A stretch of 64,000 nucleotides of DNA from CAYJLF01 sp964371055 (GTDB lineage Bacteria; Eisenbacteria; RBG-16-71-46; CAIMUX01), in NCBI GenBank assembly GCA_964371055.1, contig CAYJLF010000001.1, forward strand, positions 186,001 to 250,000, read 5' to 3'. Shown in pieces: positions 1 to 9,085 of this stretch. Numbering within the stretch: the first letter of the stretch is position 1; each line of letters opens with the position of its first letter. The position numbers and the translations under genes were made by a program. The notes below the pieces were generated by a model. It saw only the letters and a list, made by a program, of their open reading frames with translations, was not told the DNA's origin and made no database searches.

Positions 1-933
1 GACGTGCGGCTGATGGACGACGTCCGCCAGCTGGAAGTTGTAGGTGCTGACCTGTTTGCCGTTGATGAAGGCGACGTTGCCGAACTGCAGGTTCCACATG
101 TGGGGCCAGAGCCAATCGGCCCAGCTGTCCGCCGTGCCGCGAGCGATGTAGCAGACGTTGTCGACGTAGCCGTCGTCGTTGACGTCGACGTCGAGCGCCG
201 GGGGAACCTGCTCGGCGATCGCCTCGACCGCCCGCCGCAGCAGGTCGTGCAGCCGCTCTCCCCCCTCCTGCTCGGAGGTGTACCCGATCAGGTTGCCGGC
301 GGATCGTTGCTGGTAGTACCCCCGCGGATGGCTGTCGAGGAACGAGACGACCGTCCCCGTCGAGGCCGGGAAGAGGCTGGTCCGGATGTCGAGCTGCTGC
401 TTCGAGACCTCCTGGTAGTAGCGTGACATCGAGTTCGCGCCCGACTCCTCTGCATTGAAGAGCGCATCCCAGGTGGAGACCGCGTCGGGGAACTCGGTCT
501 GGTCGCTGAACCGGAGAAAGACGACGATGTTGTTGAGCTGGCCGGTGTTCGGCATCCGAGGCGCCGGCCGCTTCGAGAGAGTCTCCGCGTGGATCCGCCG
601 ACGCCCCAGGTCGAGCGCCGCGGGCGCGGGCGGACCAGGCTGAAGGGCGGCCATCGTCGGATCGTCGAGGCTCCCGGCGGGCCAGGATGTGGGCTCGATC
701 TCTCCCTCGAGCGTCCGGGCGTAGACCAGGACTCCGGCCGCATCGCGGGTCAGGACGAATCCCGCCGCATCGTGCGCCCAGCGGAAGAACTCATCGCCCG
801 AGAGGAAGCAGTCGATCCGCGAGCCGTCCGGCTGCGCGAGCGTGACCGGAAGATCCCGGATCCGCGCCCCGAGCGCCGCCTGGTTCACGAAGACGACCGC
901 GCATACCCCGAGGAGTGAAACGATCCGACGCAT
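1..933 (-). CDS. M6-type secreted metalloprotease, 3' end outside window (partial)
   Basis: Partial gene: 311 codons are open from an ATG at 933 to the window edge and no stop is reached. The product begins with a short hydrophobic export signal. A segment follows (VTLAQPDGSRIDCFLSGDEFF, then WAHDAAGFVLTRD) that is typical of the propeptide of M6 / immune inhibitor A-like proteases of FCB bacteria. Further on are the early catalytic-domain features NIVVFLRFSD, SMSRYYQEVS and DVDVNDDGYVDNVCYIARG. The zinc-binding HEXXH would lie just past the visible end and is not seen. An SD-like GGAGG lies 5 nt before the ATG. The start is only 10 nt beyond the stop of the subtilisin gene, so the two are probably co-transcribed and perhaps translationally coupled. 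The family call rests on remembered family features, not a search. Confidence 0.75.
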   Translation of the reverse strand, partial: MRRIVSLLGVCAVVFVNQAALGARIRDLPVTLAQPDGSRIDCFLSGDEFFRWAHDAAGFVLTRDAAGVLVYARTLEGEIEPTSWPAGSLDDPTMAALQPGPPAPAALDLGRRRIHAETLSKRPAPRMPNTGQLNNIVVFLRFSDQTEFPDAVSTWDALFNAEESGANSMSRYYQEVSKQQLDIRTSLFPASTGTVVSFLDSHPRGYYQQRSAGNLIGYTSEQEGGERLHDLLRRAVEAIAEQVPPALDVDVNDDGYVDNVCYIARGTADSWADWLWPHMWNLQFGNVAFINGKQVSTYNFQLADVVHQPHV

Positions 934-943
934 GTAGCCTCCA

Positions 944-3940
944 TCAGCGGATCACGAGAATCCTGCGGCTGTCGGCATCCCCCGGCGTCTGGAGCTGGAC
1001 GAAGTAGCTGCCGGCGCCGACGGCGATCCCCGCATCGTTCCGGCCGTCCCAGACGACTTCATGCTCTCCCGCCGCCTGCCAGCCGTTCCAGAGGGCGCGG
1101 ACCTGACGGCCAGCCGCGTCGAACACGGTCAGGCGAGCCACCCCTCCGACCTCGAGGGCGTAGGCAATCCGCGACGCGCCGGCCATCGGGTTGGGTGAGG
1201 TGCGAGCCAGCCAGGCCCGAACCCCGCCGACGGCTTCAGGCCCGATTTCCGGGCCCGGATCGAAGAGCGAGGGATCCTCGGCCAGGCGCAACGCTCCACC
1301 CGACGCATCCGCCACCAGCACGCGCGTCACCTCGAGGTCGCCTGCGGTCCGGCCCCCATCCCACGCCCGGCGCAGCGGCAACTCGACGGCGACCGTGCCG
1401 TCTCCGAGGCGATTCCCCTCCTGGTTGTACGCCAAGATGGTGACGACCCCAGGCCGCACCTGATGCGCCACAGTCGAACCCGGCGCGCCGCCGCGCAGTC
1501 GAGCCGGACCGGCGGTCGCATAGCCCCTCGGCAGCATCAGGGCCAGCTCGACCGCGGCCGCACGCGATCCGTCGACGACGAAGGAGAAGGCATCCTCACC
1601 CAAGCGCTCCCCCCAGGCCAGAGGCGGGGAGTCCCCCGCCGCTTTCTCCCCGGCCGGGCGCGGCGATCCGGGATTCAGGATCACGTTGACGATGCCGATC
1701 AGGTCGAACACGTTGATCGCTCCGCTCTCGTCCATGTCGGCGCAGGCTCGCCCCGCTTCGCTGAGAGGTGTGATCGCGAGGATGTCGTTGACGACCGCGA
1801 TCAGGTCGAAGACGTTGACCTGGCTGTCCGCGTTGGCGTCGCCGAGTTCGGTCGCGCAGGCTCCCGGCCCGCCGCCCGAGAGCGCATCGACCGCGGCCTT
1901 GACGTCGAGCTTGCCGTAGCCCCAGCCGTCGTTCGGCACCGAACCGGTGAACGCATCGGACCGTGCCGTCTGCTGCAGGACCTGCTTCGCCTCGGCCGGC
2001 GTCAGGGTCGGCTGCTTCTGCAGCATCAGCGCGATCGCCCCGGTCACGTGCGGCGTGGCCATCGACGTGCCCGAGATGATCTTGTGCTTGCCGCCCGGGT
2101 CGGTCAGCTCCACCGGTGGCTGGCTGCCCGCCGCCAGGACCGACATGATCCACGCGCCGGGAGCCGCGAGATCGGGCTTCTGCGCCCCGTCACGACGAGG
2201 CCCCCACGAGCTGAACGTGCTGATATCGCCCACCGGGTTCTCGCCGGTCGCGCTGTACGTGCTCCCGTCGATCGAGAGCCACGACAGCTTCGAATTGTAC
2301 GACGCGACCGTGATCGCGCCACCGGCCGTGCCGGGCATCCCGACCATCGAGGCCAGGCTGGTGTTGGTGGTGACGGCGACCGAGTACTGGTTCCGCTCGC
2401 AGTAGAGATCGACCTGCCCCGAGGAATTGTTCTCCGAGACGGCGGTCAAAGTCCAGTTGCCCGATTCGACCCCGAGCTGGCTCCAGTTCCAGACGATGAA
2501 GTTGGCGTACCCTTGCTGATTCGCCGAGTGGCTGGTCGTCGCCCAGTACCAGACCGTGTCGGGCCGCGCCGTGAACTGCCCCGGATACTGCTCGGGGTTG
2601 ATCGAGGCCGGAATCTGCAGTGTGGTCCCACCCGGCGAGCGGAGCGTCCAGCGGAACTGGTTCCCCGCAGGATACCAGCACTCGAAATCCATGTAGTACC
2701 GGCCCGGATCCTGGAGATTGTCGACCGCTTGCTTGGCGATCACGAACTGCGCCTGGCCTCCCGCCCCCACCGTGGCGCGGCCATGCCAGTTCGAGTCCTG
2801 GTCGTTGCCCGCGGCGATGCAGACGATCAGCCCCTGCTGAGCCACGAGGTTGTTGTACGCCGCCTCGAGCAGCGTGCTGCCGTCATGCGGTCCCTTGAAG
2901 GTTCCCTGGCTCTGGTTGACCACCAGCTTCTTGCCCAACGCCGACGCCTTGGCGAGCATCCAGCTCAGGCCGTCGATACTTCCCTTGGTGCCGGAAGGTT
3001 GCCCGTAGAGACCGCCATACTCCCAGGGCGGCACGCCGCCGCCGTAACAGAAGAGGTCGCAGACCGCGTCGTTACGCACCACGAGGATGTCGCTCTCCCA
3101 CGCGACGCCGCGGTACTTGGCGCCGGTGAGCGAACTGCCGTCCCCCGCGGCGATTCCCATCACGTGGGTCCCGTGGGCGACCGGGTCGACGTGATCGTTC
3201 GCCTGACCGCCTTCGATGAGCGTCTTGGTGTACTCGCATCCGTAGTTGTAGCCCGAGGGAGGACTCGGCGGAGTCTGGTCGTTCCAGCATCCCTGGTCCC
3301 AGATGGAAAGGATGCGGCTGGTGCCGTTGCTGTTCTTGAAGTCCGCGTGGGTGTGATCGATGCCTGAGTCGATCATCCCGACGATGACCCCCTCGCCGGT
3401 GTAGCCGGTCGGAGGATCGCCGACATCGTTGACCAGGTCGGCCCGCACCTCCGGGATCGAGACGTCGAGCACGGGCCAGATCTGCCGCGAGGCCTCGACG
3501 AGGGTCACGCGCGGATCGGAGGCGAGCCGCGCCAGCGCGGCCCCATCCACCACGGTCGTGACGATATCCCCTGCCCGGGAGTCGACCGGCGCTCCCATGG
3601 CCGCCAGTTCGACGTCATCCAGCGACGTCCGGACCAGGACGGGGTAGCGGAGCGCATCCGGAGATTCGCCGAACAGCTCGATGCTCATGCCGAGCGGTGC
3701 CAGGTTACGCAGGCTCTTGTCCGGCAGCGCCATCGCCAGGCGAATCATCGGGTCGATCTTCGACGCCGCCTCCGCCGTGAGCGGCACCGTGAGTGAGACA
3801 TCCGCCGGCGCCGGCGGGTTGCCGTCGACCCTCCCCGGCCAGACGACGCCGGCGAGCAGGAGCAGCATCCAAGGCAGAAGGACCACCGATTGCCTCCTCG
3901 CGCCCGCGCCGAACCTCGGTCCGAAGCTCATCTGCATCAT
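944..3940 (-). CDS. Secreted subtilisin-like serine protease (S8) with dockerin repeats and FlgD-like tail
   Basis: This is a 998-residue exported S8 protease. The start chosen is the ATG at 3940, preceded by GGGGGAG; an ATG directly follows it, and an in-frame ATG further upstream (3994) has no clear ribosome site. After a signal peptide (hydrophobic stretch near residues 18-34) comes a prodomain. The catalytic triad is visible as D191 (MIDSGID), H256 (AHGTHVMG) and S626 (SGTSMATPH). About 370 residues separate H256 and S626, so the catalytic domain carries a large insertion rich in aromatic beta-strand-like sequence. Residues about 700-757 form two dockerin-type calcium motifs (GDANADSQVNVFDL and ADMDESGAINVFDL). 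The C-terminus is a FlgD-like sandwich with DAAGRQVRAL and VVWDGRNDAG. It lies between two cohesin genes and an M6 protease, so its dockerin could dock onto the neighbours. Confidence 0.93.
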   Translation of the reverse strand: MMQMSFGPRFGAGARRQSVVLLPWMLLLLAGVVWPGRVDGNPPAPADVSLTVPLTAEAASKIDPMIRLAMALPDKSLRNLAPLGMSIELFGESPDALRYPVLVRTSLDDVELAAMGAPVDSRAGDIVTTVVDGAALARLASDPRVTLVEASRQIWPVLDVSIPEVRADLVNDVGDPPTGYTGEGVIVGMIDSGIDHTHADFKNSNGTSRILSIWDQGCWNDQTPPSPPSGYNYGCEYTKTLIEGGQANDHVDPVAHGTHVMGIAAGDGSSLTGAKYRGVAWESDILVVRNDAVCDLFCYGGGVPPWEYGGLYGQPSGTKGSIDGLSWMLAKASALGKKLVVNQSQGTFKGPHDGSTLLEAAYNNLVAQQGLIVCIAAGNDQDSNWHGRATVGAGGQAQFVIAKQAVDNLQDPGRYYMDFECWYPAGNQFRWTLRSPGGTTLQIPASINPEQYPGQFTARPDTVWYWATTSHSANQQGYANFIVWNWSQLGVESGNWTLTAVSENNSSGQVDLYCERNQYSVAVTTNTSLASMVGMPGTAGGAITVASYNSKLSWLSIDGSTYSATGENPVGDISTFSSWGPRRDGAQKPDLAAPGAWIMSVLAAGSQPPVELTDPGGKHKIISGTSMATPHVTGAIALMLQKQPTLTPAEAKQVLQQTARSDAFTGSVPNDGWGYGKLDVKAAVDALSGGGPGACATELGDANADSQVNVFDLIAVVNDILAITPLSEAGRACADMDESGAINVFDLIGIVNVILNPGSPRPAGEKAAGDSPPLAWGERLGEDAFSFVVDGSRAAAVELALMLPRGYATAGPARLRGGAPGSTVAHQVRPGVVTILAYNQEGNRLGDGTVAVELPLRRAWDGGRTAGDLEVTRVLVADASGGALRLAEDPSLFDPGPEIGPEAVGGVRAWLARTSPNPMAGASRIAYALEVGGVARLTVFDAAGRQVRALWNGWQAAGEHEVVWDGRNDAGIAVGAGSYFVQLQTPGDADSRRILVIR

Positions 3941-4003
3941 GACGCACTCCCCCGTGCAACGCGCTCGCGGCGCGTCACCGTTTTCGGATTCCACTCCGAC
4001 CGA

Positions 4004-5473
4004 TCATCCCGCATGCAGATTGGACATCTTGTGCAGGTAGCCGAGCACGGCGGCATCGAACGTCGGGTAGGTCACTCCATCCACGATCCAGGTTCCCGGC
4101 GCCCCGACCACGATCCCGCTCGGGGAGATCCGATCAGCCGCGTTCCTCGCCTCTGTGAACCGGCCACGCCCCGCCTCCGCGAACGCCTCCAGGAGGTTCA
4201 GATCCTTGACATCGAAGCTCGTCCGATGCTCGAAGACGAACTGGCCGTCCGCCTGGCGCGCGAGGATCGCGTCCTGCGCCGCCTCCGGCAGAAGGGCTCC
4301 GCCGCGCGCCAGGAGGGAGGCCGCACGGCCGCCGCGAGCGTCGGCGCCGGCCTCTCCGCGGGCAATGGCGCCATCGAAGACCAGCGTGGCCTGTTCGAAG
4401 ACCGTCGCATCGGTCGCGGTGCTCAGTCGGGTCCAGCCTTTGCCGACATAGGCCGGGCCATGGTCGGCGTCGAGCGCGATCGCTTCGTCGAACTTCTGCG
4501 CCGCGCCGGCGAAGTCTCCCGCCTCGAACCGAACCCACCCCTCGGCCGTCAGTTCTTCCGCGGTCGGCAGCTCTTCAATCTGGATCATCCCCGCCGTCAC
4601 CCGCACCGTGAGCGCCTGGCCGTCCGGCGCCAACAGCGCCGTGCCGGTCGGCGTCAGGGCGGTACTCTCCCCACCGCCTCCGACCAGATGGAAGAAGAGA
4701 GTCGCGATCGCGCCCGCCCCCACGGGGATCGAGCTCTGCTCCAGCGAGCGGAAGCGGAGAGCCACACGGTCGGCTCCGCCCGGCGTGGCGGTGAACGTCA
4801 TCAACAGCCCGCGTCCGGTCGCCTCGGCCCGATCGAAGCTGACGACGCTCGCATTGAACGTGATCGTGGACTGGAGGTCCCCTATGGTGTCGTCGTTGTC
4901 GAGCGTCAGGGGCACGGAGACGGTCGTCCCGGCCGGCCCCGTGGCCGTCCCCACGCCGAGGTCGTTCTGGTTGGGCGGAGGGGGCGGAGTCGTCGAGATG
5001 GAGAAGGGGTTGTCGCTGGTGTCCGTTCCGGTCAGGACGCCGTCGGATACGGTGATCCGGACCAGCCCGGTTCCGGTCGCCACGCTCGGCGAAACCCAGG
5101 GATACGTCCCATCGTTCGCCTCGTTCGACGCGATCTGAAGCCAGTCCGTCCCGTTGTTCAGACTGACTTCAAGAAAGAGCGTGAGGCTCGTCGCCGGCGT
5201 GTCGCCGTCGGTCGCCGTCCAGCTGATGTTCCACGTCCCCCCGCCGGTGATCGACTCTCCGCCGTTCGGCGAGACCACGGTGACCACCGGCGCCTGCGCC
5301 GGCTTGGTCGACTCGTCATCGCCACAGCCACCGAGGATCGTGAGCATCGCGACCAGCGCCACGATGAGACACCCCGGAGTCACGGCCTGCCGCCCGGCCC
5401 TCCGTCTCCTCCCCTCGTGTCCGACGAGGTCGGGCCGGGCCGAACCGAGCTCTGCACTTCGCACCTTCGGCAT
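4004..5473 (-). CDS. Cohesin-domain lipoprotein with N-terminal Ig-like and C-terminal TPR-like region
   Basis: The 489-residue product has a basic N-region (EGRRRRAGRQ), a hydrophobic core and the lipobox LGGC, so it is probably an outer-membrane or surface lipoprotein. Residues about 60-165 form an Ig-like module (SPNGGESITGG, then WNISWTATDGD). Residues about 175-310 form a cohesin-like beta-sandwich (VSVPLTLDNDD, ITFNASVVSF, GAGAIATLFFHLVG). The rest contains TPR-like helices (GWVRFEAGDFAGAAQKFDEAI). The ATG at 5473 follows AGGAGG at 5 nt. The gene begins 10 nt after the stop of the cohesin-repeat gene and is followed 63 nt later by the dockerin-bearing subtilisin. Inference: it may anchor dockerin proteins to the cell surface. 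No partner binding can be read from sequence alone. Confidence 0.85.
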   Translation of the reverse strand: MPKVRSAELGSARPDLVGHEGRRRRAGRQAVTPGCLIVALVAMLTILGGCGDDESTKPAQAPVVTVVSPNGGESITGGGTWNISWTATDGDTPATSLTLFLEVSLNNGTDWLQIASNEANDGTYPWVSPSVATGTGLVRITVSDGVLTGTDTSDNPFSISTTPPPPPNQNDLGVGTATGPAGTTVSVPLTLDNDDTIGDLQSTITFNASVVSFDRAEATGRGLLMTFTATPGGADRVALRFRSLEQSSIPVGAGAIATLFFHLVGGGGESTALTPTGTALLAPDGQALTVRVTAGMIQIEELPTAEELTAEGWVRFEAGDFAGAAQKFDEAIALDADHGPAYVGKGWTRLSTATDATVFEQATLVFDGAIARGEAGADARGGRAASLLARGGALLPEAAQDAILARQADGQFVFEHRTSFDVKDLNLLEAFAEAGRGRFTEARNAADRISPSGIVVGAPGTWIVDGVTYPTFDAAVLGYLHKMSNLHAG

Positions 5474-5483
5474 CGCGCCCTCC

Positions 5484-6831
5484 TCAGAAGTTCACCGTGA
5501 CCTGGGCGGTCCCGGGTATCGATCCATTCGTGCCGGTCGCCTGGACCTGCAGACTCGAAGCTCCCTGGGCGACAGAGAGGCTGCCGGCCCAGGAGCGCAC
5601 CTGCCCCGGCAACTGCCCCGGGACCTCCGCCATCGACACCGGGTTTCCGCCGGCGGTGACGGTCGGCACCTGCACCAGGTTCTGGTCGGAGGTCACGAAC
5701 AGCTGCAGCGTTCGGGTGCGCCCCGGATTCTTGAGCGCCGCGATGCGCAACACCGGGGCGGGAGGGCCGCCTCCCTCGATCCGGATCTCACCCATCCCCG
5801 TCGTGACCTCCAGAGGCTGAGCCGCGGGATCGCTGAGCTCCACCGCGCTCGGGATGAGCGCCGACTCCGTTCCCGCTCCGCCGATCAGGAGAAAGACGAG
5901 GTTTGCGATCGCCCCCGAGCCGGCTGAGAGTGCGTTCGCATCCTGGTAGAACATCACGATGCGGATCGTGTTGTTCGACACGATGCCGATGCTGAACCCC
6001 ATCGTCCCCACCCGCGCCGTCTTCGCACCGCTCACGAAAGTGACCACCGCGGGATCGAAGCTGATGTCGGTCTGCAGCCCCTTCACCACATCGTCGTTGT
6101 CCAGGCTCAACGGCACCGTCACCTGCGCGCCGTTCGCCCCGCTCCCCGTCCCCACCGAAAGGATGTTCTCGCCGCCCCCGCCGCCGGTCACGTCGATCCG
6201 GCCCGTCACGTTCGTCACCGTCCACGATTCCTGGTTTGGACCCGACAGCAGCGAGGAACCCGGAGCCAGGTCGCTGTGCGTCCCCCCGGCGCCCACGCAC
6301 TGGAAGACCAGGTTCGCGATCGCCCCCGTGCCCGCCGCCAGGCTGTTCTGGTCCGAGTAGTACATCACCACCCGAACCTTGTTGCCCTCCACCACGCTCG
6401 CGCTGAACCCCATCGTCCCGACCCGGGCCGTCGCCGATCCGCTGACGTAGCTCACCACCGCCGGATTGAACGCGATGTCGGTCTGCAGCCCCTTCACCAC
6501 ATCGTCGTTGTCCAGGCTCAACGGCACCNNNNNNNNNNNNNNNNNNNNNNNNNNNNNNNNNNNNNNNNNNNNNNNNNNNNNNNNNNNNNNNNNNNNNNNN
6601 NNNNNNNNNNNNNNNNNNNNNNNNNNNNGTCACCTGCGCGCCGCTCGCCTCGCTCCCCGTCCCCACCGAAAGGATGTTGGTCGCCCACGCCTCACCGGGT
6701 CCGGCCAGTGTCCCGGCACCCAGCAGCAGAAGGAGAAGGAGCGCTCCACCGCCATGTCGAGACCACCAGGATCCGGCCGCGGATCCCGGATCGCCCCGGT
6801 GGTCCTTGGGCAAAAACTCAATACGTTGCAT
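5484..6831 (-). CDS. Exported cohesin-repeat protein, interrupted by an assembly gap
   Basis: The protein starts MQRIEFLPKDHRG with a strongly hydrophobic signal segment (GGALLLLLLLGAGTL). Tandem cohesin-like modules follow, each opening NILSVGTGS and containing VPLSLDNDDVVKGLQTDI, TARVGTMGF and GAIANLVF, then a C-terminal Ig-like region. The two visible modules are about 411 bp apart. The 100 Ns (6529-6628) fall inside a module. As deposited, the frame is broken (1348 nt), but removing the Ns gives 416 codons in one frame and regenerates AQVTVPLSLDNDD exactly as in the other module. The real gap is therefore zero or a whole number of repeat units. It is the first gene of a probable four-gene operon. 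The role as a scaffold is inferred from the modules. Confidence 0.85.
6529..6628. other. Assembly gap (100 Ns) inside a cohesin repeat
   Basis: Exactly 100 Ns, the usual placeholder for a gap of unknown size. The bases before it (cggcacc) and after it (gtcacctgcgcgcc) are contiguous in the sister repeat at 6111-6131. The block upstream of the break is also identical in both repeats for more than 50 nt. The gap is thus a repeat-induced assembly break, and its true length cannot be 100 if the frame is intact. Confidence 0.97.
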
Positions 6832-6981
6832 GATCCCCGCCTGGTCACACGAACCGCCAAGAAACCTCTGGCCTCGAGCCGCTCACCAGCCGGCCGGGAC
6901 CACCTTGTCGCCAACGATGCAGAACCCGCGCTTCACCACCACCTCAATCCCGACGCAACCTAGCAGGCCGGGGCGGCCGTC

Positions 6982-8046
6982 TCAACTGTCAACCGGGAGA
7001 GTCCAGCCGAGATCTTCCAGGCCGGCCACCGCCGCGAGATCGAGAGGGTCGCTCTCTCCGCGCCGCAGCCGGTCCAGCCCCGCCAGACCGATCATGACGG
7101 CGTTGTCCGAGCAGAGGGCGGGGGGCGGGAAGTGCGACGTCCCACCCAGCCGGGCGGCCGCTGCCGCCGAGCGCTCGCGCAGGGCGGAATTGCAGGCCAC
7201 ACCGCCGGCGAGCACGATCTTTCGCGCGCCGAAAGCGCGGGCAGCCGCCTCCAGCTTCCTCTCGAGCACATCGACCAGCGCCTCCTGGAACGAAGCGGCC
7301 ACGTTACGCACAAATCGACCATGCTCGGGACTCCCCGCGGGGGGCGCATGCCGCTCCACGTAGTTCTTCACTGAGGTCTTGAGGCCGCTGAAGGAGAAGT
7401 CGAGCCCGCCCCGGTCGAGACCGAGCCAGGCGCGGGGAAAGTCGATCGCCGCGGCGTCCCCCTCGCGCGCGAGCCGGTCGATGGCCGGTCCGCCCGGGAA
7501 TCCCAGACCGAGCAGCTTGGCCACCTTGTCGAACGCCTCTCCGGCCGCATCGTCCCGCGTCGATCCGAGCAGGCGATACCTTCCCCAGGCCTCGACGCCC
7601 ACCAGCTCGGTGTGTCCTCCGGACGCCACCAGCGCCACAAACGGAGGATCGCACGGCGCGGCCGCGCGGAGGGCGTAGAGATGCCCCTCGATATGGTTGA
7701 CCCCGACAAACGGGATTCCCAGCGAGAGCGCGAGCCCCTTCGCCTGCGCCAGGCCGACGAGAAGGCACCCGATCAGCCCCGGTCCGCGGGTGACGGCGAT
7801 CGCGCGGAGGTCCGGGAGTCCCGCGCCGGCCTCCTGTAACGCCTGCCGGATGGCCGGGGTGAGGAGTGCCAGGTGTTCCCGGGAAGCGAGCTCGGGCACC
7901 ACGCCGAGATAGTCGGCGTGGATCCCCTGCGAGGAGACGACGCTGCTCAGGATCGCGCCGTCCCCCGACAGCACGGCGGCGCAGGTGTCATCGCACGAGG
8001 TCTCGATGGCGAGGAGCAGATCGCCGGGTCGAATCGGTAGAGCCAC
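6982..8046 (-). CDS. tsaD: tRNA N6-adenosine threonylcarbamoyltransferase TsaD
   Basis: TsaD (Gcp/Kae1 family) transfers the threonylcarbamoyl group to A37 of ANN-decoding tRNAs, working with TsaB, TsaE and TsaC-type proteins in the cytoplasm. The 354-residue product is close to the usual 340. It shows the ASKHA-fold start LLAIETSCDD, the metal-binding NHIEGH (H118 and H122), VALVASGGHTEL, the GFPGGPAIDRLA loop and AGGVACNSALRER. The start chosen is the GTG at 8046, which begins just before the first conserved strand. An open frame continues upstream but would overlap the DUF302 gene and looks spurious. It lies 13 nt after the DUF302 stop, so the two may share a transcript. The other t6A genes are not nearby. 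Confidence 0.95.
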   Translation of the reverse strand: MALPIRPGDLLLAIETSCDDTCAAVLSGDGAILSSVVSSQGIHADYLGVVPELASREHLALLTPAIRQALQEAGAGLPDLRAIAVTRGPGLIGCLLVGLAQAKGLALSLGIPFVGVNHIEGHLYALRAAAPCDPPFVALVASGGHTELVGVEAWGRYRLLGSTRDDAAGEAFDKVAKLLGLGFPGGPAIDRLAREGDAAAIDFPRAWLGLDRGGLDFSFSGLKTSVKNYVERHAPPAGSPEHGRFVRNVAASFQEALVDVLERKLEAAARAFGARKIVLAGGVACNSALRERSAAAAARLGGTSHFPPPALCSDNAVMIGLAGLDRLRRGESDPLDLAAVAGLEDLGWTLPVDS

Positions 8047-8059
8047 CTCCGGACTTCCG

Positions 8060-8482
8060 TCAGGGACGAGGCCCGAAGGAATCTCGCACGTTCTCCAGGG
8101 CGCGGGTGATCCGCGTGAAGACCTCCCTGGCCACCGGCTCGACCTTCGGATTCTGCACCAGGGAGAACTGCTTGACGGGATCGAGGGCACTGACGGTGCA
8201 ACTCCCGTCGTCATTCTCGTAGACGATGACATTGCAGGGGAGGAGCACTCCGAGATCCGGCTCCTCGGTCATCGCCCGGTGCGCCATCGGCGGATTGCAG
8301 GCCCCGAGGATCACATACTGGCGAAACTCGACTCCCAGCTTCTTCTGCAGCGTGGCGCGCACGTCGATCTCGGACAGGATGCCGAACCCCTCCTTGGCGA
8401 GCTCGTCGACCGCACGGGCCCGGACTGTCGCGAAGTCGGACTTGATGATCGTCGTGATGGTGTACTTGCGGGAAAGCACCAT
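8060..8482 (-). CDS. DUF302 family protein
   Basis: The 140-residue soluble protein matches the DUF302 pattern: an N-terminal strand KYTITTIIKSDFATV, EIDVRATLQKKLGV, the conserved ILGACNPPMAHRAM and then GVLLPCNVIVYE. DUF302 proteins are small, widespread and of unknown function; the conserved cysteines (GAC and LPC) are present. The start is the ATG at 8482 with AGGAGA 7 nt upstream. An in-frame ATG further up lies in the probable promoter and was not used. A TACCAT hexamer with a TTGGCC 18 nt before it lies about 59 nt upstream. The gene precedes tsaD by 13 nt, but a functional link is not apparent. Confidence 0.88.
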   Translation of the reverse strand: MVLSRKYTITTIIKSDFATVRARAVDELAKEGFGILSEIDVRATLQKKLGVEFRQYVILGACNPPMAHRAMTEEPDLGVLLPCNVIVYENDDGSCTVSALDPVKQFSLVQNPKVEPVAREVFTRITRALENVRDSFGPRP

Positions 8483-8540
8483 GGCGGTCTCCTGCCGGCC
8501 GGGCCGGATCCGATGGTCATGAGCCAGACACAACGCCGGA

Positions 8541-8549
8541 ATGGTACAG
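8541..8549 (-). promoter_or_regulatory. Putative promoter of the DUF302-tsaD pair
   Basis: The minus strand reads CTGTACCAT here, with TTGGCC 18 nt upstream of TACCAT, about 59 nt before the DUF302 start. This resembles the TANNNT element found before several other genes in the window. Confidence 0.4.
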
Positions 8550-8581
8550 GGTCGCACCCACGGGGGCCAAGCCCCCCCGCG

Positions 8582-9010
8582 CTAGCCGCGCCTGAGCCAG
8601 CGCCACAGCCGACCGGCCATCCCGGAGCGACGGCGACGACCGGCCAGAAGGCGGAGGAGCTCATCCAGACGGCCGGCTTCCGCCACTGCGGCCGGGGAAC
8701 TCCCGCGTCCGGTCATCTCGGCGCAGTAGAGAGGGATCTCCCGCCCCAACAGGTCGACTTCGGGGGGAGAGAGGCGAAGCGCGCCCGAACCAGAGCGGCT
8801 TCGGCTCGTCGCCTCCCCGGCACTTCGCGCCTCTTCAGCCGGGAGGGCCGAGGCCTGCCCCTGATCCAGAACCAGCGCCTCGACCCGATCGAGGATCCCC
8901 TGCAGCCGGACCAGGGCGGCCTGATCGTGGACCCGCTTGCGCCGAAAGACCAGCGCGCGGCGGAGGAGTTCGAGATCGCCTCGGGACAGCGTGTCGGCAG
9001 ACCGGCTCAT
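8582..9010 (-). CDS. Small hypothetical protein, helical and basic
   Basis: I do not recognise this family. The 142-residue product starts MSRSADTLSRGDLELLRRAL (an ATG 9 nt upstream is an alternative). It has an N-terminal predicted helix rich in Leu, Arg and Glu, a low-complexity Ala/Ser/Arg middle, a second helical segment (LSPPEVDLLGREIPLYCAEM) and a very basic C-terminus. No signal peptide or membrane segment is visible. There is no strong ribosome site, which lowers confidence. Support comes from good amphipathic patterning and from the compact spacing: the stop is 99 nt before the DUF302 start, and the next gene on the other strand is divergent. It could be a regulatory or structural small protein, but that is only a guess. 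Confidence 0.5.
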   Translation of the reverse strand: MSRSADTLSRGDLELLRRALVFRRKRVHDQAALVRLQGILDRVEALVLDQGQASALPAEEARSAGEATSRSRSGSGALRLSPPEVDLLGREIPLYCAEMTGRGSSPAAVAEAGRLDELLRLLAGRRRRSGMAGRLWRWLRRG

Positions 9011-9018
9011 CGTTTGCA

Positions 9019-9027
9019 TGCTACCAT
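9019..9027 (+). promoter_or_regulatory. Putative extended -10 element
   Basis: TGCTACCAT lies 58 nt before the ATG at 9086, in the divergent intergenic region. It matches the TGCTA(T/C)NNT pattern found before several other genes here. Confidence 0.4.
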
Positions 9028-9085
9028 GGCGCGGCACCGCAACCGGGCCGGACGGACGGCCCGCTGTCCCACGGGGGGTCAACGC

